Source: DAOUAT01 sp964551735 | Lineage (GTDB): Bacteria > Chloroflexota > Anaerolineae > CG2-30-64-16 | Reading direction: 5' to 3' | DNA: 64,000 nt | NCBI GenBank assembly: GCA_964551735.1 | Contig: CAZKEF010000027.1 | Location: 19,583-83,582 of the forward strand | Part shown: in pieces, positions 30,816 through 40,277 of the stretch | How the letters are laid out: each line of letters begins with the position of its first letter | Numbering within the stretch: the stretch's first letter is position 1 | Position numbers and translations under genes: made by a program | Notes under the pieces: model-generated | What the model was told of the DNA's origin: nothing | The model's input: only the letters and a program-made list of their open reading frames with translations | Database searches by the model: none

Positions 30816-31490
30816 CTACTCACCCATCACGAAGCTTGCAATCCGCTCGAGCGGATACTTCGTCAGCACCGGCACCGTCGCACCTGCCGCCGGGTATCCC
30901 ACCACGAGAATCAGGAACGGGCGCTCCGAGTCCGGCCGCCCCAGGATCTTGTTCAGGAAGCTCATGGGGCTCGGCGTGTAAGTCAGGGCGGCCAGGCCGG
31001 CCAGGTGCAGCGCGGTGATCAGGATGCCGGTTGCGATGCCGACCGACTCGGTTGGGTAGTAGTTCCGGTGCTCGGCGCCTTGTTCGTCAAGGGTAACCTT
31101 CTTCAGGAACACCACGATCAAACACGGGGCGCTTTCGAGAAACGGTTTGTCCGGGTTGGTTGCGAACGGCTCAAGCGCGTCCAGCCATTCCTTCGACGCC
31201 CGGCCGGCATAGAACGCGCGCTCTTCGGCCTCCGCGGCCCCTCGAATCTGTCGCCTGACTTGGGGATCGGAAACCACGACGAAATGCCAGGGCTGCCTGT
31301 TCGCACCGCTCGGCGCCGTGCCCGCCGCAAGCAGCGCGTTCTGGATCAGGCCGTCCGGGATGGGCCGCTCCGAGAACTCGCGCACCGTCCGCCGGCGCTT
31401 CATTTCGCGGTAGAACCACTGCGCCGTAGCGACCATCTCCTCCGCCGACTTCTCCGCGAAACACAGCGGCTCAAACTTCGACTCAGTCAT
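30816..31490 (-). CDS. Nitroreductase-fold protein resembling iodotyrosine deiodinase
   Basis: A 224-residue FMN protein of the nitroreductase fold (RRRTVREFSERPIP; APSGANRQPWHFVVV). The lid region has the Glu-x3-Tyr-x20-Lys arrangement EERAFY...TNPDKPFLESAP, which matches the Glu/Tyr/Lys zwitterion-binding triad of iodotyrosine deiodinase at identical spacing. NYYPTESVGIATG and GRP..ERPFLILVVGYP are also family segments. It probably removes halogen from halotyrosine reductively. It is the last gene of the 14-gene operon; its start overlaps the M3 peptidase stop (ATGA). Confidence 0.82.
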   Translation of the reverse strand: MTESKFEPLCFAEKSAEEMVATAQWFYREMKRRRTVREFSERPIPDGLIQNALLAAGTAPSGANRQPWHFVVVSDPQVRRQIRGAAEAEERAFYAGRASKEWLDALEPFATNPDKPFLESAPCLIVVFLKKVTLDEQGAEHRNYYPTESVGIATGILITALHLAGLAALTYTPSPMSFLNKILGRPDSERPFLILVVGYPAAGATVPVLTKYPLERIASFVMGE

Positions 31491-33262
31491 GCCATCCTCT
31501 CCAGTTCGTTGATAAATCCCGCGACGACGTCGTAGCCGCCTTGCCAGAATGCTGGCGCACGCGCATCAATGCCCGCGCGCGCCAGCAGCGCCATGGGCGA
31601 GGCAGACCCCCCGGCCGACAACAGTGCGATGTACCCTGGCTTGAAGGCTTTGCCCTCCTCTCGATACTTCTGATACAGCGCCAGCACCAGCAGTTGCCCG
31701 AATGCATAGGCGTACACGTAGAAGGGATGATCGAAAAGGTGCGGAATGCCCAGCCACTCCCAGCGGAACTCGTCGGGAACGTCCACTGAATCGCCAAACT
31801 GGTCGCGCAGGCAGTTCAGGTAGGCGTCTGCCAGGCGGCCGACCGTCGCGTTCTGCTGCGCCAGATCGTGGCCGCGCATCTCGAACCGCGCGGTGTTCAC
31901 CTGCCGCTGGATGGCGGTATACAAACGGTCCACCTGACCGAACAGCAGGTCGCAGCGCGCCGCGGTGTCTGTCTCGCGGACGAGCAGTGCTTCGACCAGC
32001 AGCATCTCGCTGAAGATCGACGCGGTCTCGGCCAGCGGCAGGGATGGGAACCGGGTCAGGGCAGGGTTGCCGCGCGACAGCATGGCGTGGATGGCGTGGC
32101 CCAACTCATGGTGCAGCGTGATGATATCGAACAGCCCGCCCTCGTAGCTCATGTTGATGAAGGGTGTGGCGGACGCGTTCGGATCGGAGCAGAAGCACAG
32201 GAACCCCTTGCCCGGCCGCGCCTCGCTGTCCACGTGGCGCTCAGCCAGGACACGCTCGGCCAGCTCGCCAAAAAGGGGGTCGAAACGCTGGAATGTCTTG
32301 AGGATCAATGCGGTCGCCGCTTCGTATGGGTAAGTTTTGTTCGACGCGGTGGCCGGCGCCAGCAGATCGCAGCGGCGGAGGCGCTCCACGCCGAGCCGCT
32401 GTGCCTTCAGCCGGAAGAAGCGCTGGAAAACACTGCGGTTTGCATGCGCCACGTCGAGCAGCGTGGCGACGACATCGTCGGGAACGTCGTTGACCAGGTT
32501 GCGCACCGAGATCGGGCTTGCGTACCCGCGCAGGTCAACGTTTTCGCTGCGCCAGTCGCGCGCCAGGCTCAGATAGATCGGGCCAAGCAAGCCGCTATCG
32601 CGCTCAAAGACACGCATTTGCTCACTGTGCGTTGCCGCGCGCACGTTGGGATCGGGATGGCGCATGAGGTTGATCGCCTCGCCCCGGTTCAGCTCCTTCT
32701 CCTCCCCGCCAACCCGCACGCGAAACACCTGCCGGTTGGCGATCGCACCGTAGAGCGTCTTGAGCGCCGCACTGCCGGTGGCGTTCTTGAGGTTGATGAT
32801 CCGCTCTTCCGGCTCGCTGAGCGTATGGGGTGTGAGCTGGCGTTGGCGCTCAAGCCAGTAGCGGAACGGGCCGGCGGCGGTCAACAGCCGCTCCGTGTCG
32901 CGAGCCGGCAGCGCCTTCCACCATAGCTCGAAAAACAACAGCCGGTTGGCGCACCCGGCGATGAGCGCCTCGATGCGGCTGCGCAAGGCAGGCGCAGCCG
33001 GGTTCCGGGTGTCCTCGGTGAAGTAAAGGAATGCGTATGTTTGGAGCCGGGACTTCAGCCGATGGATGCGGTCGAGCATGTCGAGGAACTCGACGAAGGC
33101 GGCCGGCGCGATGTCGGCCGTGAGTGCGGGCCGGGCAGCCTCCACGTCAGCCGTCAGAGACTCCAGCTCGCGCGTCGCGGCCACCAGCTCCGGGCTGTCG
33201 GGGCCGGGGAAGAGATCGGCCAGATTCCAACGGGTGCGCGCATAGGTGGGCATGGGATTCAC
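31487..33262 (-). CDS. M3-family oligoendopeptidase F-like peptidase
   Basis: A 591-residue cytoplasmic zinc metallopeptidase of the M3B group. The catalytic HELGH lies in TLHHELGHAIHAML near residue 387, followed by the third ligand helix PLAETASIFSEMLL (Glu), and a typical C-terminal GIPHLFDHPFYVYAYAFGQLL. It hydrolyses imported oligopeptides. The start is GTG 33262, abutting the upstream stop, or ATG 33253. Confidence 0.93.
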   Translation of the reverse strand: MNPMPTYARTRWNLADLFPGPDSPELVAATRELESLTADVEAARPALTADIAPAAFVEFLDMLDRIHRLKSRLQTYAFLYFTEDTRNPAAPALRSRIEALIAGCANRLLFFELWWKALPARDTERLLTAAGPFRYWLERQRQLTPHTLSEPEERIINLKNATGSAALKTLYGAIANRQVFRVRVGGEEKELNRGEAINLMRHPDPNVRAATHSEQMRVFERDSGLLGPIYLSLARDWRSENVDLRGYASPISVRNLVNDVPDDVVATLLDVAHANRSVFQRFFRLKAQRLGVERLRRCDLLAPATASNKTYPYEAATALILKTFQRFDPLFGELAERVLAERHVDSEARPGKGFLCFCSDPNASATPFINMSYEGGLFDIITLHHELGHAIHAMLSRGNPALTRFPSLPLAETASIFSEMLLVEALLVRETDTAARCDLLFGQVDRLYTAIQRQVNTARFEMRGHDLAQQNATVGRLADAYLNCLRDQFGDSVDVPDEFRWEWLGIPHLFDHPFYVYAYAFGQLLVLALYQKYREEGKAFKPGYIALLSAGGSASPMALLARAGIDARAPAFWQGGYDVVAGFINELERMA

Positions 33263-34846
33263 TCACTCCGCAAGGATGGCGCCATCGTAACGGCCGGAGG
33301 TGACGCCGAGCGCGACGCCGCTCGCCCGGTCCACCTCGACGCCGACCAGCGGGCTTTCCAACAGGTCCAGGTTTTCCTCGGTCACAAACTGGCCCAGGCC
33401 GCCCGCGCGCGCGTCCTTGAAACGCAGCCCGCGCGCCCGAAGGCCGGCGAGGAACGCAGGCGCGAACTGCTCCAGGAACAGCACTTCGGTGAACGCGCCG
33501 GTCTGATCGTAGTCGGGGAAGAGCGGCGTGGGCGGCCGGTTTGCCTCGTCCAGCGGCAGGCCGTACTCCATCACGTTCAGCAGCGTGGCGCTCTGCTTTT
33601 CATACAACGACGCATGGATCGCGCCTGCGGCGACGAACCTCTGCGGATTGAGCGCCATGATTGGGCTGAAGATGCCGGCGATGCGCCGCTCCGACTGCGA
33701 CACGGGGCCAGGCGCTTCCGCCGCCATGCGCGGCAGCGAAATGCCGTCCACCACCAGCCCGTCGCGGCCCGTCGTGGCGCAGGCCGAGTGGATGATGATC
33801 GCGGCATTGCCCTGGCTATCCACCGCAGCGACCGCGTCAGTGTTGTCGGGCTTCTCCAGCGGCACGGTACGGAGGCTGCCCGTCTGGATCGCATCCCACA
33901 GGGCGCTGATAGTCGCCGGAGCGAGCACGTCCGCCAGGCGAATTGATCGCCCGCCCAGCGCGCCGGCCAGGGTGGCATCGTCGATGTTTCCCATCAGGCG
34001 GTTCAGGAACGGCATGTACGCGCGCAGGCCGGACACCAACCCGATGTAGGCGTCGGGTTCCTTCGTGAAGTGGCCCTGCGTTCGCAGGTCGAGCCGTTCG
34101 AGCATACGCAGGATCAGCAGCGTGATCAGGCCGCCCACGTTCGGCGGGGGCGGCGCGAACAACGTGAAGTCGCGATAGCTGGTCGTGATCGGCTCGGTGA
34201 TCTCCCCGCGATACGCGGCCATGTCCTCCTGGGCGATCACGCCGCCGGCCTGGCGGACGACTTCGAGGAACCTTGCGCCCCACGCGCCGGCATACATGTA
34301 GTCCGGACCGTGGACCGCGATCTGCCGCAGGGTGCGGAGCAGGTCGCTCTGGATGATCTTTCCGTCCTGCATCGCGAAGGTTTCGACGCAGCCGGGCGCC
34401 GTGCGCTGCCGGTAGCGCAGCCGGCGGAGCAGCCGCTCGTGCGGCTCGAAACCCTGCGCACAGCGTTCGATCGCTGGAGAGACAACAGCTTCAAACGGCA
34501 GCCTGCCGAAGCGCGCGAGCATGGCTTTGATGCCGCCCCAGTAGCCGGGCACCAGCGGGCCGGCGCCGGGCTTGCCTTCCCGATACAGCCGAGGGAGGGT
34601 GTCGCCCCGGCCTGCCGCGGGAATGGCGTAGTCGCCGTCAATGCAGTGGACGCAGCCGGTCGCGGCCTCCCAATACAGGCCAACCAACGTGCCGGCAAAG
34701 CTGACGTATGTGCCCGCCGCGTTGACGATTTGGATCATGGAAGCCGCGGCCACCGCGTCGGCTGCGCTGCCCCCGTCCGCCAGGATGGCCGTGGCGGCAG
34801 TTGCGGCCGACGCGCCGGAAGACACCGAGACGAGTGTGTTGCTCAT
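33263..34846 (-). CDS. Gamma-glutamyltransferase-family Ntn hydrolase
   Basis: A 527-residue GGT homologue, normally autoprocessed at a Thr. The likely nucleophile is the Thr in KPDNTDAVAAVDSQGN, aligning with TTHxSVVD of GGT but with Asp after the Thr. GGSAADAVAAAS is the standard N-terminal motif. It has no signal peptide, so it is cytoplasmic, unlike most GGTs. The weakly conserved processing site makes amidohydrolase activity on an atypical gamma-glutamyl or acyl substrate possible. Start ATG 34846 overlaps the upstream stop (ATGA). Confidence 0.8.
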   Translation of the reverse strand: MSNTLVSVSSGASAATAATAILADGGSAADAVAAASMIQIVNAAGTYVSFAGTLVGLYWEAATGCVHCIDGDYAIPAAGRGDTLPRLYREGKPGAGPLVPGYWGGIKAMLARFGRLPFEAVVSPAIERCAQGFEPHERLLRRLRYRQRTAPGCVETFAMQDGKIIQSDLLRTLRQIAVHGPDYMYAGAWGARFLEVVRQAGGVIAQEDMAAYRGEITEPITTSYRDFTLFAPPPPNVGGLITLLILRMLERLDLRTQGHFTKEPDAYIGLVSGLRAYMPFLNRLMGNIDDATLAGALGGRSIRLADVLAPATISALWDAIQTGSLRTVPLEKPDNTDAVAAVDSQGNAAIIIHSACATTGRDGLVVDGISLPRMAAEAPGPVSQSERRIAGIFSPIMALNPQRFVAAGAIHASLYEKQSATLLNVMEYGLPLDEANRPPTPLFPDYDQTGAFTEVLFLEQFAPAFLAGLRARGLRFKDARAGGLGQFVTEENLDLLESPLVGVEVDRASGVALGVTSGRYDGAILAE

Positions 34847-36003
34847 GCCACCGTCCTGAACGCTCTCTTGGCGTAGAATTTCGTGTTTTCATACCCCGGA
34901 TCGTTGAACCGGTCCGCCTGCTTGAGTAGGTATGTCTCGAAGAAACGCAGGTGCGCCACGGTCACCAGCTCCCGGTAATTGAGCGGGTCGCGCGTGCCGA
35001 GCGCGCCGCTGGCCAGGGCTTCGGGCGCGGTGAACAGGAAATCCGTGAAGCCGCCGTGCGTGCCGTCGAGCACCGCCAGGTGGAAGGCGTCGGCCGAGTT
35101 GTTCCAGAAAGCGGCCTGGTTCATCTTCCAGAGGTGCGGGTTCGCCAGCGTCAGGAGCGGCTTGCGCAGGTCGTCGTCGTAATATTCTCCGAAGAGGCCA
35201 CCGTCTATGTTTACACCGCAGACGCAGCGCGCGTCGTCATGGCAGAGCTGTGCGGCGGTCGCGCCGCCGAACGAGTGGCCGGTCGTGGCATAACCCAGCT
35301 CGAGGCGGAGCCGGCCCGTGAAGAGTGAGGGACGCGCCCCCCGGTTCATCTCGGCCAGCACAGCCACGGCTCGCATGCAGTCCCCGGCCCACACGCTGAC
35401 CCGCTGGTTCAGCCCGGGCGACAACTGGTAATATGCGCGCGCCTTTGTGATCAGTTGGGCTGTATCGTCTTCCGGCACGGCGTGAATGGCCTCGAACGCG
35501 GCGACCAACTCCGGGCCCATTGCGTTGCCCGAGGTATAGCGCTCCACCACCCACTCGTACGGGAGCCGGATCCGACCATCAGCGTACCGGATCGCGGCCG
35601 TCTCGCCGGGGTGACTGACCGAGGCCACGATGTAGCCCTGGCTCGCCAGGTCCGAGCAAAGCACGGTGTTGCTCATCTCATGGAAGAGGTAGCCGTGGTT
35701 GAAGATCACGAGCGGGTAGGCGGCCTGCCGGTCGGAGAGGGGCGCCCCGGGATAAGCGTGGGTGCGGGTGTTGAGGAAATCGAGCCGGAAGTCGTCACCG
35801 GCCTGGAGGCGCAGGGCAGGCACGACTTCCGGGAAGGCGTACTGCGCGGTGTGGATGCCTTCCACCGGGCCGGCCGGGTAGAAGATCGTGGCTGAGATGT
35901 CGCGCTCCTCCCCACCGGCCGCGTGGTAACTGAATTCGATCTGCGTCAGCCCGACCAGGTCATCGCCCAATGGCGCCGGCAGCTCTCGTTGCGCTTCAGA
36001 CAC
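34843..36003 (-). CDS. Alpha/beta hydrolase (PAF-acetylhydrolase-like), copy 1
   Basis: A 386-residue alpha/beta hydrolase. The nucleophile elbow is TTGHSFGGATA. The segment CGVNIDGGLFGE supplies a likely Asp, and a His follows near DGTHGGFTDF. The pattern resembles PAF-acetylhydrolase/dienelactone-hydrolase-type esterases (LVIFNHGYLFHE). It is a paralogue of the next upstream gene. GTG 36003 is preferred because GGAGGG lies upstream and longer starts overlap the neighbour. The acyl substrate is unknown. Confidence 0.78.
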   Translation of the reverse strand: MSEAQRELPAPLGDDLVGLTQIEFSYHAAGGEERDISATIFYPAGPVEGIHTAQYAFPEVVPALRLQAGDDFRLDFLNTRTHAYPGAPLSDRQAAYPLVIFNHGYLFHEMSNTVLCSDLASQGYIVASVSHPGETAAIRYADGRIRLPYEWVVERYTSGNAMGPELVAAFEAIHAVPEDDTAQLITKARAYYQLSPGLNQRVSVWAGDCMRAVAVLAEMNRGARPSLFTGRLRLELGYATTGHSFGGATAAQLCHDDARCVCGVNIDGGLFGEYYDDDLRKPLLTLANPHLWKMNQAAFWNNSADAFHLAVLDGTHGGFTDFLFTAPEALASGALGTRDPLNYRELVTVAHLRFFETYLLKQADRFNDPGYENTKFYAKRAFRTVA

Positions 36004-36022
36004 GGCCCTCGTTCCCTCCCGC

Positions 36023-37144
36023 TCAGGCTGACGCCACGCGCTTCTCATAGAACCGGGTGTCCTCGAAGCCGAGGTCGCCGAACGGCTCCGGCTGCTTCAG
36101 CAGGTAGTGCTCGAAGAACTTCAGATGGTATTGTGTGATCACGGTCCGCGTGCTGTCGGCAGCGCGCGTGCCCAGTCGCGCTTCCTCCGGTGTGCCCCGT
36201 GCTATCCAGAGCGAATCGCAGAAGGCGATGTGATCGGTATTGCCGACGGTCACATGGAACGAATCGGACGAGTTACAGAGGAAGACAGCCTTGAGCATCT
36301 TCCAGATGAACGGGTTGCCGATGCCCAGGTAGGGCTTGGCTACATCCATGCCGTAGGTCCCGCCGAAGTGGCCGCCGTCCATGTTGATGCCGCAGGGGAA
36401 GCGTGCGTCCCGCGCCAGCGTCTCGATCGCCGCGGCCCCGCCGAACGAGTGGCCGGTGATCCCGAGGCCGATCCCCAGCCGCAGCCGGCCTTCGAAGATG
36501 GAGGGGATGTTGCCCCGGTCGAGCGCTTCGAGGTGGTCGGCGGTCCGCCGCGTGTCATTGACCCACGGCGTGACCATGATCCCGAAGGGCTGGAGCGCGT
36601 AGAACTCGCGGCTCATCTCGATCAGGCGTGCATTGTCATTCTCGTCGGTGATTTTGAACTCCTCGAAGAGCGGCGTGATGGCGTCCATCAGCTCATTCGA
36701 GCGCATCGCCTCGACGAGCTTGGGGTCGATCCGAATCACTGCACCGTCATTATACCTCACCGCGGCCGCCGTCCCCGGGTGGCCCACGGACGCGACCACG
36801 TAGCCGCAGCTCGCCAGGTCCGAGCACAGGACCGTGCCGGTCATCTCGTGGGCACCCAAGGCCATGTTGTAGATGATGACCGGGAAGTCGCGCTGGCGGT
36901 CCGACGGACGCACGTCCCGATAGCAGTGCGTCACCGTCTCGCGGACGACCCGCTGCCAGTGCTCGTCGTCCGACAGTTCCGGGAACGCGTAGGGCGCGGT
37001 CGGTTTGCCCTCGGTGCTGTCCGCCGGGTAGTAGATGGTGACATGGATGCGGCGGTGTGTGCCATCGCCGTCCCCGTAGACAAACTCAGTGGTTGTGAGG
37101 CCGACGACATAGTCGCCGATAGGTTGCGGAAGCTCGATGGTCAT
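36023..37144 (-). CDS. Alpha/beta hydrolase (PAF-acetylhydrolase-like), copy 2
   Basis: A 373-residue paralogue of the downstream hydrolase, with elbow ITGHSFGGAAA, CGINMDGGHFGG and a His in GNTDHIAFCDSLW. It shares the N-terminal pattern VVGLTTTEFVYG..IHVTIYYPA. Tandem duplicates retained in one operon suggest two related ester or amide substrates. ATG 37144 overlaps the MttB-like stop (ATGA). Confidence 0.82.
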   Translation of the reverse strand: MTIELPQPIGDYVVGLTTTEFVYGDGDGTHRRIHVTIYYPADSTEGKPTAPYAFPELSDDEHWQRVVRETVTHCYRDVRPSDRQRDFPVIIYNMALGAHEMTGTVLCSDLASCGYVVASVGHPGTAAAVRYNDGAVIRIDPKLVEAMRSNELMDAITPLFEEFKITDENDNARLIEMSREFYALQPFGIMVTPWVNDTRRTADHLEALDRGNIPSIFEGRLRLGIGLGITGHSFGGAAAIETLARDARFPCGINMDGGHFGGTYGMDVAKPYLGIGNPFIWKMLKAVFLCNSSDSFHVTVGNTDHIAFCDSLWIARGTPEEARLGTRAADSTRTVITQYHLKFFEHYLLKQPEPFGDLGFEDTRFYEKRVASA

Positions 37145-38607
37145 GCCACAAATACCTCATTTGCCAGCGCGGTGCGTGCTTCCTGGGCCAGGCGTGTGAG
37201 ATCTGCGGCGACCGCTGCCTCGAGCGGCAGGGGCCGGTGCTGTCGCAGGATCGCCTTGGCCTTACGCGTGACCCGATCCCGGTAACGCAATTCACCTTGG
37301 GCGGCCCAGGCGGCCGGGTCGTGCCGGTTGAGTATCTGCGGAACCCATAGCGATTTGCGGAAGTTAGCCAGAGTGTGATCGTGGGTCAGGTAATTGCCGC
37401 CCGGCCCGACCTCACGAATCACGTCCAGCCCCAGCGCATCCTCGGTCAGCGCGAACCCTTGCGCGATGCGCTTGGTGTAGCTGATGATCTCGTTGCACAT
37501 CACGATGGATGCCGGGCTTCCCAGCAACCCCTGGCCCAGGTAGCCGACATCGTGGACCAGGTTGGCCCCGTCGAGCGAGGCCATAAGAATCGAGAGGGCA
37601 TGCTCCATCGCCGACTGTTCATCCAGGCAATGGGAGTCGCTCCCCGTGGTCGACCAGACCGGCAGGCCGTAGTGGTGGAACAGGTCTATGAACGCGGAAT
37701 TACTCAGCTTGAGCTCGGGCGCAGCGTAGGAGACGCACGAGGTTCGGAGATCGAGGACCGGCAGTCCCAGGCCACTGATGATCGGAGCGCCCGGCGCACG
37801 CAACTGGTGCATGACCAGCCCGCTGAGCGCCTCGGCCGTGGTCTGCACCAGGCCGCCGGCGATCGTCACCGGCGCGCTGGCGCCCATCATGGCTGCCGGC
37901 GTGTAACAGATCGGGACGCCCGTGTCGGCACACAGGAACAGCTTCGAGACCGCGCCGTAGGAGTGCGTGAGAGGCGGAGTAGGCTCGGAGTAGTTGATCA
38001 GGAAAGGCCTCTGGCGCAATGCCTCTTCGCCCCCGACGACGCGAGCGGCCATCGCCAGGATGTAGGCCAGGTCCTTGTCACACGCGGCGGTGAAAAAGAT
38101 GGGCTTGATCGAGTTTTCCAGCTCCGCCTTGAAGCACTCGATGTACATGGTGTTGGTGGGCGTGTCGCTCGGCAGCGCGAAGGAGGCAATGAAGTCAATC
38201 TCGGGACACGCATCGGCCACCGCGGCGGCCTGGGCCACGTCCTTCAGCAGCGAGAGACGCGCCTGGCCAGTCTCGAGATCAACGGTGCGCAGCAAATCGG
38301 TGCCCAGGCCGAAGTGCAGATTGCGGCCCTCGAGCTGCATGGCTGGCTGACCCAGCCGGTTGTAGATGGTGATGGCCGAGGGCGCGCTGCGGATGCTCGC
38401 CTCCACCAGGGGCGCGGGGATGCGCACTTGGTTCTCGTTGTGCACCTGACATCCAGATGCCTGGAGGAGCCGAACCGCCTCAGGATGGAGCACCCGCACC
38501 CCCGTTGTCGCCAGCAGTTCCAATACCATGTTGTGGATGATCTCGATCTGGCCCGCGTCCAGCAGCCGATAGTGCGGCTGCACGTGTCGTGAAACATCGC
38601 TACTCAA
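37141..38607 (-). CDS. MttB-superfamily (trimethylamine methyltransferase-like) protein, non-pyrrolysine
   Basis: A 488-residue TIM-barrel protein of the MttB/COG5598 family (LLATTGVRVLHPEA near the N-terminus; LVHDVGYLGQGLLGSPASIVMCNEIISY near residue 350). No in-frame TAG occurs, so it belongs to the non-Pyl branch, whose characterised members demethylate quaternary amines such as glycine betaine, carnitine or proline betaine with a corrinoid protein. No corrinoid protein gene lies in this window. Start TTG 38607 has AGGAGA six bases before it. Confidence 0.88.
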   Translation of the reverse strand: MSSDVSRHVQPHYRLLDAGQIEIIHNMVLELLATTGVRVLHPEAVRLLQASGCQVHNENQVRIPAPLVEASIRSAPSAITIYNRLGQPAMQLEGRNLHFGLGTDLLRTVDLETGQARLSLLKDVAQAAAVADACPEIDFIASFALPSDTPTNTMYIECFKAELENSIKPIFFTAACDKDLAYILAMAARVVGGEEALRQRPFLINYSEPTPPLTHSYGAVSKLFLCADTGVPICYTPAAMMGASAPVTIAGGLVQTTAEALSGLVMHQLRAPGAPIISGLGLPVLDLRTSCVSYAAPELKLSNSAFIDLFHHYGLPVWSTTGSDSHCLDEQSAMEHALSILMASLDGANLVHDVGYLGQGLLGSPASIVMCNEIISYTKRIAQGFALTEDALGLDVIREVGPGGNYLTHDHTLANFRKSLWVPQILNRHDPAAWAAQGELRYRDRVTRKAKAILRQHRPLPLEAAVAADLTRLAQEARTALANEVFVA

Positions 38608-40193
38608 GCCATTCTCCTATCGTTGGCGTCCAAAGTGACCTGCCGCTCATCGCGCGTGCCAGCCGCTTCCGGAGCCAACTGGTAGATGGGGCTGTATTTT
38701 TGGTACAAGTAATCAATGAATGGGCCAGCGTCGAGTGGGCCGCCACTGATCCGGCGAATCATCTCCGGCGCAGTGTAGCAGTTGCCATACTGATGAATAC
38801 TCTCGGTGAGCCAATCGTTCAAGGGTGCAAAGTTGCCGGCCGCGATCGCATCGTATACGTTGGGGACTGCGTCCAGGAGCGCGTTCCTGATCTGACCGCC
38901 ATAGATGTTGCCGAGGGTGTAGCTTTGGAAGTAACCCAGCGCACCGGCGGACCAGTGGATGTCCTGCAGCAGCCCTTCGGCGTCGTTGGCCGGGCGCAGG
39001 CCGAGATAGGCTTCGTAGCGGTCATTCCAGGCGCGCGGCAGCTCATCGACATCAATGCGGCCCTCGATCACATCTTGCTCCAATTCGAAACGGATGATGG
39101 GATGCAGGCTGTAGGTCAGCTCGTCCGCGGTAATGCGGTTCAGCGATGGCCGGACGCTGTTGATCGCCCGATAGTAGTCGTCCAGCGGGATGTCCGGAAA
39201 GGCTGCGAAGCGTTTCTGCGCTTCGGGGTAGAAGAACTCCCAAAATGCCCGGCTCTTGCCGACGATGTTCTCGTAGAAGCGCGACTGCGCCTCGTGGAAG
39301 CCGCCCGGCACGCCGCCCCACAGGTTCGCCGCGTCGATCTCGGCGCTGCCGCGGTAGGCATACATCGCGTGGCCGGCTTCGTGCAGCGCGCCGAACACGC
39401 CAAGCCGGTATGTCCCGCAGTTGACCGTGATCCGCGCGTCCTTCGGCCCGGCGATGTTCGTGAACGGGTGGATGACCTCACCGTAGCCGCCCCTGTTCTT
39501 GTCGTAGCCCATCTTCTCGACGAGCAGCTTGACGAAGTCGAGCAGCTCACGCGGGTCGAAGGGGGCCGCGAGAAACGCGTCGTTGATTTCAACAGGGCTT
39601 TGCCGGACTTGCCTGACGAGCGCGGGGATAACCGCTTTGATGCGATCGAACGCTTGGTTGATGTCCGGCAGCGAGATGCCTTCGTCGCTGGCGCCAACCA
39701 TCACCTCGAAGGCCGGTCGGTCCTGATCGACATACCGTGCGAACTCGACCCGCAGTTTGAAGATCTCCTGCAAGACTGGCTTGAAGAGTTCATAGCTTTG
39801 CTCGGCCCGCGCCTTGATCCAGGCCTCGCGGCCCTGGTTCGCCAGCGCCACCATCTGGCGGGACTTCTCGACCGGGATGTTGACCGTCTGGCGGTATTCG
39901 AAGAGGAAGCTGCGCACGATGGCGCGATCGATGGCACCTGCGATCCCGGCGAGCGGTACGGCCTGCCAGTATCCGGCCAATGCCTTCGCCTCCGCCGAGT
40001 TGAAGAGCGCGATGCGCTTTTCGGCCAGGTAGCCTTCCAGCTTTTGGCGGAACGGCCGGCCCTCGGCCGGCAGCCCGTTCCACTGGTCCCAGAAAAACAG
40101 GCCGCCGATGCCGCGCAGGTGGGCGAGCTCGGTGTGGATGCGTTTGACGCCGTCCAGGGCTTCTGTAAGCAGCACGAAACTAACCTCCAGCAT
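38604..40193 (-). CDS. M32 (Taq) carboxypeptidase
   Basis: A 529-residue zinc carboxypeptidase with all M32 hallmarks: HPF, the GPKDARIT motif (DxRxT), the zinc site HEAGH in ALHEAGHAMYAYRG, HEAQSRFYENIVG, and the late ITADELTYSLH. It trims C-terminal residues of imported peptides in the cytoplasm. ATG 40193 is chosen over a longer frame because MLEVSFVLLTEALDG fits the family N-terminus; the ribosome site is weak. Confidence 0.93.
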   Translation of the reverse strand: MLEVSFVLLTEALDGVKRIHTELAHLRGIGGLFFWDQWNGLPAEGRPFRQKLEGYLAEKRIALFNSAEAKALAGYWQAVPLAGIAGAIDRAIVRSFLFEYRQTVNIPVEKSRQMVALANQGREAWIKARAEQSYELFKPVLQEIFKLRVEFARYVDQDRPAFEVMVGASDEGISLPDINQAFDRIKAVIPALVRQVRQSPVEINDAFLAAPFDPRELLDFVKLLVEKMGYDKNRGGYGEVIHPFTNIAGPKDARITVNCGTYRLGVFGALHEAGHAMYAYRGSAEIDAANLWGGVPGGFHEAQSRFYENIVGKSRAFWEFFYPEAQKRFAAFPDIPLDDYYRAINSVRPSLNRITADELTYSLHPIIRFELEQDVIEGRIDVDELPRAWNDRYEAYLGLRPANDAEGLLQDIHWSAGALGYFQSYTLGNIYGGQIRNALLDAVPNVYDAIAAGNFAPLNDWLTESIHQYGNCYTAPEMIRRISGGPLDAGPFIDYLYQKYSPIYQLAPEAAGTRDERQVTLDANDRRMA

Positions 40194-40277
40194 CTGGTGG
40201 TTGCGCGGAGCGGGCCTGACAGGCCATCTCACCCCAGGTGAGGCGACCTGCCAGGTCTTTCCATGGTGTGAAGGGTA

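Noticed and set aside
37141..38607. Pyrrolysine in the MttB-like gene
   Set aside because: No in-frame TAG; the frame is uninterrupted, so it belongs to the non-Pyl branch.
38589..40241. A 550-codon plus-strand open frame opposite the M32 carboxypeptidase
   Set aside because: GC-rich antisense shadow; the minus strand carries all M32 motifs and the plus translation shows no recognisable family.
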